Below the pieces are notes generated by a model. That model was not told the DNA's origin. It searched no databases and saw nothing but the letters and a program-made list of their open reading frames with translations. The translations under genes and the position numbers were made by a program. A DNA stretch of 64,000 nt from Papilionanthe hookeriana x Papilionanthe teres (lineage: Eukaryota; Streptophyta; Magnoliopsida; Asparagales; Orchidaceae): NCBI GenBank assembly GCA_022702705.1, contig JAKZJZ010000071.1, positions 1-64,000 of the forward strand, given 5' to 3'. This document shows, piece after piece, positions 31,353 through 42,762 of the stretch; the stretch's first letter is position 1, and every line of letters begins with the position of its first letter.

Positions 31353-33236
31353 ATGTCGAACGGGCGGTTGGTCTTGAACTTTAAGAATGGCGTAAGCCTT
31401 GCACTCGATGAAAAGAGGGTGAAAGATGGAGCGATAATCGAGATTGACTCGGATTTCGCACCGGCGGGCCTACGAGTACGAAGAAAGTGACTCGGGTCCC
31501 GGTTAACCGAGAAGAACTACCCGGGCGGACAAGTGATGAAAGTGGGTGGCCCAAGCCACCGATCCAACAACAAGAAAAGAAAAGCAAACACCGAAGAAGA
31601 CAAGAAAATGAAGTCCGTAGTCACTACGGCGGAGGGCGGGCTTGTCGGCGCCGCGCCGCGGAGATTCAAGAAGTTCGGAGGGCTACTCTCACGACCACGC
31701 AACGAAGAAATAAGAATCGCCGCATCCGTAAAATGTTAACAAAACTAGGCTGCGGACCGGCGCGACGAGACAGTTGCTAATGCCGGCACTCACATTTCGA
31801 GGACACCGGTTCACCGAGAACTCGAAGAAAGGAGGCCGGCTCCTAGAATAACGAAAGAACCAGAGAAATCTCCGGAAGATCGGAAGGAAGAAGGCTACCA
31901 CGCCACCGGATAGAACCACCGGCGGTGCATGACCTTGTTGCGAAGCAACCCGGGGGATGTCCCGACGGACATCATCCACGAGGAGCCGAGGTATGCGGGG
32001 GAACGTGAAGGGATTGAACCATATATCCCACAATACGTCACAAGGCCTCGCCATCGCGGATCATTCGGAATACGAGCTGGAGAGGATGCGAGAATGTTGA
32101 AAAGAAAACTTTCGAATACTTCGAGAGAATTAAAGGAAGAAGAATCAACATACTAGAAGGCCTCGAGCTACACACCGACGTATTCTCGGAGTATGAACAA
32201 CGACAAATCGTGGATCGTATCCGGGATCCGAAAAGAATGGGCCGAGCGAGCCGCCCGAGGGAAAACACATACTCGGAACCCCGGAGATGGATGCCGGGGA
32301 AAGGAAGAATCACGATACAATGCGGATGCTGCTACGACTTTCTTTGAAGACGGGAAGGGAAACCCACCGGGGATACTTCGTCATGGGCAAGTAGATCCGA
32401 TGCCATTAGTTATCGAGAGAATGGTGAAAAGATTGATAACATGGAGGGTACTTGCCGACGATTGCATACCCAATATGCTGCATTATCAACATCTACAAAC
32501 GGGGTGATTGCATACCCCCACATATTGATCACCACGACTTCGTCGGACCTTTCGCACGGTCTCTTTCTTGAATGAGTGCAACATCATGTTCGGATCCGAC
32601 CTCCGGATAGCGAGGCCGGGTGAGTTCCGAGGGCCGGTAAAGATACCTTTACCGGTGGGTTCCGTCATGATGCTGCGAGGTAACGGAGCGAGATATCGCA
32701 AAGCATTGCATACCGGGGGTGCCGAGTGGAGCGAATCTCGGTTACTTTCGGGAGGATGGACGACGACAAAATACCTTACCATTTCCAACCGGATCCGGAG
32801 CTAGAGAACCTCCGGCCTTACGAGTTCGTGAGTTACATGGGAAATATCACACCTCCGATGTACATCCAGTCGGCATCCTTGCCGAGGATGGCTTGGAAGG
32901 TGATGTTATTGACCATGTACCTCACTATTCGGACATGGATTTTTGACGGATGATTCTTTCTATGGATCAACAAAGATCATACACGATCCATTTTGAGTCT
33001 ACATGGATTGTATGAAATATATTCCGAGATCGAGTTGTATGATATATTTTCAACATGATTGGAATGAAAGTGACCATGTCACGTTTTTGGCCTTCACCTC
33101 TTTTGTGCAAATTGATTGGGAAACGCCATTAAAGTTAAATGAACTTCGAACAAAGAACGGAAAAGAAATAAAAAAGAGAATAAAAGAAAACTTTCTAAAA
33201 AAAAATCTAAAAATGACAAACACTAAGTTCACATGA
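31353..33236 (+). CDS. ALKBH: ALKBH9/10-like RNA demethylase ORF of element A
   Basis: ATG 31353 follows a strong 3' splice site. The N-terminal third (MSNGRLVLNFKNGVSLALDE, then a Lys-rich nuclear-signal-like KKRKANTEEDKKMK) is not familiar to me. From about 32095 it matches the plant ALKBH9/ALKBH10 family: RINILEGLELHTDVFS, then in B-supported frame GKGRITIQCGC and GNPPGIL, VDPMPLVI, INIYKRGDCIPPHIDHHDF. The iron-binding H-x-D is at 32521-32529. SFLNECNIMFGSDLRI and GEFRGPVKIPLPVGSV follow; the distal His is at 32704 and the 2-oxoglutarate Arg at 32732 (ERISVTF). These enzymes remove m6A from RNA. Frames are broken, including sites where A has CGAG and B has CAGT or CGG. The core frame stops at 32953; a conserved C-terminal extension may continue to 33236. 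There is no visible intron, unlike host ALKBH genes as I know them. Confidence 0.85.
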
Positions 33237-33564
33237 ACATTAAATAAACAATAAAATAAAATTTGAACCATTAAAAGACAAACGAAATCAACATGAATGA
33301 TAAATCGAATCACAAAGCAAATTCTCAATCAAATTTCAAATTCAATCTTTCCAAATTCGAATCAAATTCCATCCTTCCAAACTTCAAAATCAAATTCCAT
33401 CCTTCCAAATTCCAAATCAAATTTCATCTTTACAAATTCCAAATCAAATTCTCGATCAAAATCTAAATCCAATCTCGATCGAGTTTCAAACTTGATCTTT
33501 CAAATTTCAAATCAAATCTTAAATCAAATTTCAATCGAGTTCAAACTCATCCTTTCAAATTCAA
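33237..33564 (+). other. 3' untranslated AT-rich stretch of element A
   Basis: About 330 bp of degenerate AAATTCCAAATC-type words between ALKBH ORF and repeat array. No coding potential beyond composition. Confidence 0.55.
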
Positions 33565-34860
33565 ACTCAAAACTTTTGGGTCGAGGATTTTACATCCAAG
33601 ACTGCACTGCTTTAGGATCCTTTTCCTATTGCACTGAAATACATCAAATTCAAATTCAACTCTTTTGGGTCGAGGATTTTACATCCAAGACTGCACTGCT
33701 TTAGGATTCTCTTCCTATTGCACTGAAATACATCAAAATTCAAACTTTTGGGTCGAGGATTTTACATCCAAGACTGACTTGCTTTTAGGATTCTCTTCCT
33801 ATTGCCTTTGAAATACATCAAAATTCAAAACTTTTGGGTCGAGGATTTTACATCCAAGACTGCATTGCTTTAGGATTCTCTTCCTATTGCCTTGAAATAC
33901 ATCAAAATTCAAAACTTTTGGGTCGAGGATTTTACATCCAAGATCGCCTTGCTTTAGGATTCTCTTCCTATTGACCTTGAAATACATCGAAATTCAAACT
34001 TTTGGGTCGAGGATTTTACATCCAAGACCGCTACTGCTTTAGGATTCTCTTCCTATTGCACTTTGAAATACATCAAAATTCAAACTTTTGGGTCGAGGAT
34101 TTTACATCCAAGACTGCACTTGCTTTAGGATTCTCTTCCTATTGCCTTTGAAATACATCGAAATTCAAACTTTTGGGTCGAGGATTTTACATCCAAGACT
34201 CGCCTTGCTTTAGGATTCTCTTCCTATTGCCTTGAAATACATCAAAATTCAAACTTTTGGGTCGAGGATTTTACATCCAAGACCTGCATTGCTTTAGGAT
34301 TCTCTTCCTATTGCCTTGAAATACATCAAAATTCAAAACTTTTGGGTCGAGGATTTTACATCCAAGACTACACTTGCTTTAGGATTCTCTTCCTATTGCA
34401 CCTTGAAATACATCAAAATTCAAAACTTTTGGGTCGAGGATTTTACATCCAAGACCGCATTCGCTTTAGGATTCTCTTCCTATTGCACTTTGAAATACAT
34501 CAAAATTCAAACTTTTGAGTCGAGGATTTTACATCCAAGACCTGCATTGCTTTAGGATTCTTTTCCTATTGCCTCTGAAATACATCAAAATTCAAATTTT
34601 TGAGTCGAGGATTTTACATCCAAGACTGCACCTTTTAGGATTCTCTTCCTATTGCACTCGAAATACATCAAAATTCAACTTTTGGGTCGAGGATTTTACA
34701 TTCGAGACTCGCATTGCTTTAGGATCTTTTCCCTATCGCAATGAAATACATCACATCAAAATCAAACTCTTGAGGTTAAGGATTTTACATCCAACACCAC
34801 TTTGCTGCGAGATATCTTCTCATTGCAACGATTCAATCTAATCGATTCAATTTTCTTTCG
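33565..34860 (+). repeat. 3' UTR tandem array of element A (about 83-88 bp unit, ~15 copies)
   Basis: Around fifteen head-to-tail copies. Each contains TTTTGGGTCGAGGATTTTAC, then CATCCAAGAC, GCTTTAGGATTCTCTTCCTA and GAAATACATCAAAATTCAA. Unit lengths vary by a few bases and the last copy is degenerate. Hypervariable tandem repeats at just this place are a known property of Ogre/Tat elements and a source of plant satellites. B has a shorter array of the same unit. Confidence 0.95.
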
Positions 34861-35230
34861 AGGTTGGAGATGTTACATCTAAAACCTCAAAATCCTAATT
34901 TTCATTTCAAATCAAATCCCTCAAATTAATTTTGACAAACTTCGATCTAAATTGAAACTCCAAACTAAAATTTAAACTCACACATCAAAACATAAATTGA
35001 AACAAAATAAAATCTAAATCAAAATTCCCTCGGATCATGTGATTTGGGATTTACCTCCTTTTCCTTTCCCAGGCGAGAGTTCAAGAATCTCCGGTTCCGG
35101 AGATATACTTGACACTCCCCAGCGAGAACTCTTCTACTTCGTCCTAAGTTCGTCACTTGGACATCCGTGTTGGTTTTGTTGATCGCTTCGGTCAACACCA
35201 ATACGCGCGGTGTGCTCCGTCGGCTCACCA
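34861..35230 (+). other. Unique 3' region before PPT, element A
   Basis: About 370 bp without a gene. Holds an AT-rich part, then a GC-richer part with a dyad GTTGA ... TCAAC around 35178-35196. Homologous to 8860-9230 of B (minus). Confidence 0.5.
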
Positions 35231-35249
35231 CACCTATTGGGGGTCCATT
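35231..35249 (+). other. Polypurine-tract region of element A
   Basis: CACCTATTGGGGGTCCATT directly before the LTR start; ATTGGGGG is the only purine run, so the PPT is short or atypical. In B the equivalent (complement about 8846-8864) reads TATCGGGGG. This segment is also the partner of the leader complement at 22467-22484. Confidence 0.6.
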
Positions 35250-38200
35250 TGTTGACCTCATTTTTGATGAGGTCTTCCCTTCTTCTTTTTAGTGCTTAGG
35301 ATCTAGCCTTAGGCTTTTCCTTTGACTATCTTAGAGGACTAGAATTGGGACCCGCCTTTTAGAAATTCAAACCACTTCTAAACTCCCTGCAAACTCCACA
35401 AACTTGACTATAGACCCCTAATCACCTAGAGGGTTGAAATCAAATATGGAAGTTTAAAGGATGAGTTCCTATAGGACTCTTTGGCCTTAGGGCGCCTACA
35501 GGTGGCTCGGTGCGGTGAAGGGGCGACTTACACACACATTACACTTATACACTACACTTACACACTACATTTCCACACACTTCCTAAAACCACACCCATA
35601 CCCAACTTGACCTCCTGACTCATGTAGGTGATTCACATGGATGGTCCTTAACCCCTAAGCCCTCGGCTAAGAGGGTTAGGAACAACATAATGAATGCCTC
35701 GAATGAGTCCTTTCATGGCTCATATGGGCTTGAAATGGCTTCATGGCTCAACCAAAATGATTTCACCCCACCCAAATTCACCCAATCTTCAATTTCCCAA
35801 ATTTTCAATTTTTGACCCCGGGACCCTACACCTACTAAACCTACCCAAAACCACTTGAAATTACCCAAATTTTTGCAAAATCTCCAAATTACCTAAAATC
35901 TTCCAAAATCAATCCCAAACACCTCCACATCACTCAAATTGATCATCCATACCCAAAAATACCAAAAATTCCAAGAAAACCCCCAATACCCTCCAAATAC
36001 CCAAAATACCCTTCTTGGCCTAAAAATCCAAAAATTCAGAAAATTCCCAGAAAATTCCAGAAAATCCCAAATATTCCCAATTTCATTTTGTCCAACTACA
36101 CCATGGGCCAATTTTGTCAATTTACCCTACTTTTGTCAAAACCCCCAAATTGACCCATTTTAACCCAGAAGTGGACCCAATGTCAAACCAAACATACCCA
36201 ATTGACCCCAATTTTGGTCCAATTCAATTCTAAACTTCAATTCAACATTCCCAATACCAATTTAGACCAAATCCAAGTCCAATTTGATTGACATTTGGAT
36301 CCAATTTCACTTTGGGCCTTAAAGCCCGAATTTGGACCCATGACCCAAACTTAGCCCAAACTAACCCAATTCAACTCCAATTAACCCCAAATCTTTTCTA
36401 AACCTTCCTTAACATCCTCATAAACAAAACACTAACATGATTTGCCCAAGATTTTGACCCAAACCCCACTCAAATTCAACCCAAAATCAAAAAGCCCAGA
36501 TTTTGACCTAAACCCAAATCTAACCCAAATAGGCCCAAACCTCAAAATTAAAACCCAACCAAAGCCAAAACCTCTTTGAAACACTCCCATAAACATTTCT
36601 TAATATTTATTTTACATCAATTTCAACCCTAGCCCAACATTGGCCCAAGTTAGCCCAATTTGACCTACATTGGCCCATTCACCAAAAGAATTCAAATCCA
36701 ACCCAATTCAAGTCCAAACTACCCCAAATTTGCTTCAAGTCACTCATGACACATCCATGAGCTAAACCCAATAATTATTTGGCCCAACCTCTTTACAAAA
36801 TTTCATCCCAAAATCCATTTTAAAATTCAAGAGCCCACTTTCCTAATCCATCTTAAAAGCCCATCTAAAACCTTTTCAAAAAAGCCCAAAATTCTTCCAA
36901 GGCCCATATGACATTTCCCCTCATCATACTTTCAATTAAAATCATCCCTAAGTCCTAAATTCATCATCAAATAATTCCAAATCAAGCCTCATGCCAAATC
37001 ACCCCTAAATACCAAAATTTTCCTTAAATCCATTTCCATGAAATTGACTTTACTTTTCCCAAGCCAAATGGAGCCATGGAGCCATGCATAAGCCATATGC
37101 AAGCCATGAGAGCCTCTTTACATGTCACCATGCCATTTTGGGCAAAAGGAGGAGGCTCTTTCCTTAATTCCTAAAGGTGATTAACCACTTCCATGTTTCC
37201 AGCTAAACCATGCTTAAGCTTAATTGTGCTTGGATGGTGACTTGACCCTACTGATTATGCTGAGCCAAATCACTTTTCCCTCGGCCAAAACCAGGCCTTG
37301 GGTGGTGCACCTAGCCCAAATGGGTGGGTTGACCCATTTAGGTTCAAATCTAGCCATGCCCCATTCCACTTTGGATCAAAGCCTTTACACATGTCCATGG
37401 CCGATTGATTGCACAAACCTCCAGCCCACGACCCACCGACCTTGAGGGTGACCCATGCACAGCCGGCCGGCCACCGGGCCGCCGGAAAACACCATGGCCG
37501 AGAGCTCGCATGTGAGCCGACATTGAAATTCTCACTTGCTTGAGCTGCCCCAGTCCCTAGTGGTCACCATGGCTGATCTTCTCCTCACGCAGAGCGGTGA
37601 TCCCGAGCCCTAACTCCCCACGGGAGGCCTTCCACCCTCTCCTGATTTAAACCCCTCACCCTCTCGGCCAAAGGAGAGCCAAGCACAAACCTTGCCGAAA
37701 CTGCGCCAAAATTGTTTCGAACCCTTCACCATCCCGAGAGCGGTTGATCCCAGGTGTCAATTTGCCCTAATCCCCGCCAACGAGCCCGATTTCTCGGCGA
37801 AACTCCACCCAAAACCAGGACACTTTGCCACGGTGAGCCAATCCTCAAATTGATCGGTCCTACACCTTCACTTGGACCAAGAGGAGAAGTTTCCCACTGA
37901 AAGCCCCATCTCCGGGCCACCCGGTTGCTCCAGGCCTCCAAGCTTTGTGATCGAGCTGTGGTCACTTTCATAGCTAGGCGATTCACCGGACCGGGAGACT
38001 TCATGCGGAGCTTCGCCGGGACCCGATCGAAGGTGCAACAACTCTCGGATTGAAGCCACACTTCTGCGAGCTAAGGTATGAGTTAACTATTCATCCCGAG
38101 CTTCGGAGATTCTCCATTTCAAATGCCTTAGTTTCGATGCATGTTAGCCGTATAGATGTGTTCGTCTCTTCGAGACGAATCCATAGAGCATAAGAACATG

Positions 38201-41200
38201 AAAATCCATTGAGAATCGAGTGAGATCTTAGGGATTTAGTGTGGACGGCTCTCGGGTGAGAACACTTGGGGACGATGAACGGATGCGCGTCCATTCGATA
38301 CACGCGCGCACGGACGGCCAGGATTGCGTCGGACCAGGAGACGGTACGAGAACCGCGGGGCCCGGGCTGCTGACTCAGATGGCGGCGTCGAATGGGAGCG
38401 CGACACGCGGCGTTTCGGAGTTGCCGAGGTTGACGCGGCGCCGCGTGGATAAATAGAAAATTAGGGTATTTTTCTATTTATTTAATTCCCTAAACTTCAA
38501 AAATTCATATCTCTGTGTAGAAAAATCACAAAAATAAAATAAAAATACCCTCTTGCTCGGTGAACGAGAGGAGAATAATGTGGAAAAGAAATCATTTAAT
38601 TTAATTAAGTATTTTATTTTTTATGATTTATTTACTCTCTGCATACATTTAATTCTCCATGCATGTATACAATTCACCATGGCATGAGACCATAGGGCTT
38701 TTGAAGCCTCCGAACTTGGGAACATTCCCGAATTTTCCAAGGTCGAGGCCATCTCTGTGAAAAGTTATTTATTTTTCAAATGCATGTTGCTGTTTTGAGT
38801 ATTTTAATTCCAAAAATTAGCATGTTGTGAAATAAATTCTAGAAATATTTGGTGATGTTCTTTATGACCAGAGAACTCTAGGAAAAATAGGACTTGAGTT
38901 AATTCACTCGGATTAACCCTAATTGGCTTAAACACCTAAAATAGGTCTTTAATTAATTAGAGTTAACCAGGCATCAAATTGACTTGAAATCAATTCTCCA
39001 CTGACCTTTAGGATCAGAGGAATCCACCATAAAAATTTGAAGTCAATTGGACTTGGTTAGCCCCACTAATTGGGTTGATTAAGCCACTTAGCCATTTTAA
39101 ACTTTAAAAATTCATAACTTTTAAAATATTTTTTAAAATTCACCAAATTGGTTTTGGAGCCTCTCTGATATCAGGGGAACCCAAGAAAATTAAAATTTCA
39201 ATTTTCTAAAAAGTTGATTTTTAATAATATTTTAATATTTTTAATAATTAAAAAATAATAAAAATCACAAAAATAATAAAATTCACCAAAATGTCACATT
39301 TTGAATTTTAATCACTTAGGAACAAATCCCACATTTTTCCTAAGTCTATTTAGTGAGATATTAAATTTTAAAGCCCTAGGGTAATTTTAAAATTAAAAAA
39401 ATGTATTTTCTAGCATTTTCACTAAAATAATTATTATAAATCATAGAAAAATCAGAAAATTGCAAAATTTGTTTCTCTGGTTTCCTTAATATCAGAGAGA
39501 TTTTTGAAAAATATAAAATCCATTTTTCAACATTTATCTTATTTTTAAATTAATTAACACTCCAAAACTCAAAATAATTATAATAAATAATAATATAATT
39601 CAAAAAATCACCAAAATTGGTCCAAGTGCTTCTCTGGTCATTAGGAATGTCCCCTAATTTTCTTAAGGACAGAAACTTTTCCCTTGGTCATGTTATCAAA
39701 TTTTCCTTGAAAATCTCTATTTTTCACCAAAAATAATTATATAAATAAATTAAATACAGAAAAATCACATTTTCTCCTCTCATGTCTTTATTGACATATG
39801 AGTAAAGTCACATAAAAATTTCAAGTTCATTTGAGTTCAATTTAGTGAGTTATGAAATTATTAAGCTTAAAGGGTAAAATGGTAATTAAAATCTTTAATC
39901 CTTAATTAAAACTTTAGGTTTAATAAAAAATCAACAAGTAAAATATTTGATCCTAATCTGATTTGGATGATTGAAATTTAAATAATTAAAGGGTAGAAAC
40001 CCATTAAATAATTTTAAAATGATTAAACTTTAATTAAATAATAGATTAAATTTGGAAGAATAATAAAATTGGAATTATTAAAATAAGGGATCTTTATTAG
40101 GAAGAGATTTATTCTTTAATTTAAAAAATCCCTAAATTAATTATATCAACTAATACTCAATTTTTAATTAAAATGATAACTCAAATTTAAAATATTAAAA
40201 GACTTAATTTCGAGTTAAAATTAAAAATAAAGTAAATTAAAGATAAATTAAATTAAGATTAAATTTAAAAATTAAGATTAAATTAAATTTAATAATTAAA
40301 TTAAATTAAATTAAACAATTAAATTAAGTTAATTAAAATTAAATTAAATTAAATAATTAAATTAAATTAAATAATTAAACAATTAAATTAAATTAATTAA
40401 AATTAAATTAAATTAAATCAAACAATTAAATTAAATTAAATTAAAATTAAATTAAATTAAATTAAACAATTAAATTAAATTAAATTAAATAATTAAAATT
40501 AAATTAAATTAAATTAAATAATTAAATTAAAGTTAAATCAAATCAAATTAATTAAACACCAAGTCAAATTAAATTGAATTATGTTAAACTAAATTAAAAC
40601 TCGATTAAATTAAGTTAAATTAAATATAACATCACCTAAGACATAAAAGAAATTAAATATAAAACAACTTGAACACTATTCCAAATTTAAACTCTTTAAC
40701 TTAAACCAAATCATTTGAATACTAACTTGCACTTGAAAGCTTTGATTATTGTAACTCACTAAATGAAACATTAAATGGAGTGTTACTTTACTCATAGGAT
40801 ATTCAAATGTCCTAGTTCACCGAGCAAGTTAACAAGACTTGAAAACCTCGGACGATCGATTCATTTATATAATTAAATTCATTTGGACTTAAAACAATCC
40901 TAGAAATATTGAAAAGATGTTTAAGATCCTTCTTAAGCACTTTCTCGATATGATAGGATATTTATAAGAACAATTGAATTTGATTATTCTTTGATGAAGA
41001 AAATCGTCCTTAAACCAAAACACAAAGAACCTAGACGTCATAGGAAATGACTAAGCTATAGGATTAGGAATTTGGTAGAAAACCATAACCTTTCCCTTAG
41101 CTTTACCTAGGAACTTGCTTAAATATTCTAATTGTGTTTTAAGTGCAGCTTGGGATGACGGGAAGACCCTCAGGGTACGCTTTTATTTTATTGCAATTTA

Positions 41201-42757
41201 CTTTCTTGCAATTTACTTTCTTGCAATTTACTTTCTTGCAATTTACTTTATTGCAAATGCATTTTACTTTTCTTGCATGATAAAACAACGAGTTGCATGA
41301 AAACCCGCACCTTTAGGATAGCCCCTAAAAGCCGAAACCAAAATTAAGTTAAAAGTCATTGCAAGATAAAATTCACCGCCACAACATTTCAAAATATAAA
41401 ACAACTCGAAATTTAATCACAAACGAACACAAAACTACAATTGCAACTAAATTAAAACGTCATGTTGGATGATCGGGAATACCTCGGATGATGTAACCTA
41501 CGTGTTGCTAACGGGATTTCCCAGCGGTCTAAATGAAAGTGTGGAACTCATTCGGTTGAGTTTAGCAAATTCATACGGACTAAGTGAATCCGATAAAAAT
41601 AACGATGCCGGAAGGATGGAACCGTGGGATCTTAACCGGTGTCGTTATAATCAACTTTAAGATTTGTTTTAATTAAAACACAAAAAACACTTGGAAATTA
41701 AGATTTTCTCTAAACCAAAACACTTCTCTCATCCCACGATTTATGATTTCTAAAACTAAACCTCTCGCAACGACAAGGAGCTCGGAGCATGGTGGGCGGC
41801 ACGACCATCGTCATCGGCGAAAACACGAGTCTACATCGGCTAAACATTTCTTAGAATTAAATAACTAAACCATAGGATTTCGAGGTAGCTTGCACTAGTG
41901 CGACATAAATCCTCGACTCTTCGTTAGGCATTTGCATTGCAAATTAAGCCCTAACCGGTCTTAGGATTCCGAGGTAGTCGTCAGATACGATATAAACCCT
42001 CGCATTTTCTAGGCTATTTGTTTGATTTTATCATACGAATATAAGCCCTAATTAATTAAGATTGACGAAGATTGAAATACTAAATAAACATTAGGACTTT
42101 CCTAAATTCGAACCGAATGATAGGATAGTCGGGAAATTATCGAAGTTCACTTCGAATCGGTGATTTCTCCTACCTTTCTTCCTTTGGATTCACAAAACAA
42201 AATGTTCCAAAAATTTGATCCATTCCACTATTGAAACTTCGAAATTCGATCTTTGAAAACCTTAAACTTTGAAATTCTTGAGAGCAGAATCATTGATTAT
42301 TATCGAGAGTTTTCTTAGGTGATTCCCGTCACTTAAGATGTAATTAACTATAGGGGCTTGCCCTTATAGGGAATTTTAAAGAACCCGAGTAATATAAACC
42401 ACTGTTTAATGTTTTCATATTAAGCGGGGGAAACTTGTCGGCTTATAAAATTGGTTCGCGGACCAAACGGATGTCACAAATCTTCTAGTTTATTTAATCG
42501 AGCCCCACCATTGAGCGATTGTGTACATCCTTAGGGATAGATACACGGTTTGTGGTGTGGTATTCGTTTATATAAACTATTTGGGATGTGAGATCGGTTT
42601 GATTTCATATCTTAAAATTTTTCAAACTTAAAATTATTTTCAAAATCAAATACTACTTTTCAATTTATTTATTTAAACTAAATTAAAAATTTGCCGACAA
42701 CTTCTGTTAGGCGACCACTTTTCAAAATAAAACACACAACCTAAAAATATGCCGACA
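35250..42757 (+). repeat. 3' LTR of element A
   Basis: 7,508 bp copy of 14716-22222, starting TGTTGACC directly after the polypurine tract and ending GCCGACA before the ACGAG duplication. Differences from the 5' LTR are few and many are single-base changes at CAG/CTG or CG positions. The TATA-like box is altered here (GATTTAAA near 37643). Confidence 0.95.
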
Positions 42758-42762
42758 ACGAG
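42758..42762. repeat. Right target-site duplication of element A (ACGAG)
   Basis: Second copy of ACGAG, directly after the GCCGACA end of the 3' LTR; RNase H coding sequence of B resumes immediately after it. Confidence 0.93.

Larger units (their letters stand above)
14716..42757 (+). mobile_element. Element A: complete giant Tat/Ogre-type Ty3/gypsy LTR retrotransposon
   Basis: A full-length element of 28,042 bp. Its two LTRs (7,507 and 7,508 bp) both start TGTTGACC and end GCCGACA, and it is flanked by the direct repeat ACGAG. Removing A and one ACGAG rejoins the RNase H coding sequence of element B exactly, which proves the boundaries. Domain order is ORF1, gag, protease, reverse transcriptase, RNase H, archaeal-type RNase H, integrase, ALKBH ORF, tandem repeats and polypurine tract. 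ORF1, dual RNase H, PR/RT intron, 3' tandem repeats and tRNA-Arg-like PBS are known features of the Ogre/Tat lineage; the ALKBH ORF is not a feature I know from it. The two LTRs are almost identical, so insertion was recent. Coding frames are broken as written, often at CAG/CTG sites. Confidence 0.95.

Noticed and set aside
31353..33236. env-like gene, by position after integrase
   Set aside because: No signal peptide or transmembrane segment; the motifs are those of ALKBH dioxygenases.
22223..33236. C-to-T decay by methylation as the cause of the broken frames
   Set aside because: The differences at CAG/CTG sites are insertions, losses or changes to G, not the CAA/TAG products expected from deamination.
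33565..34860. CRISPR-like regular repeats
   Set aside because: Units are head-to-tail without unique spacers, in a plant retroelement 3' UTR; they are a tandem array.
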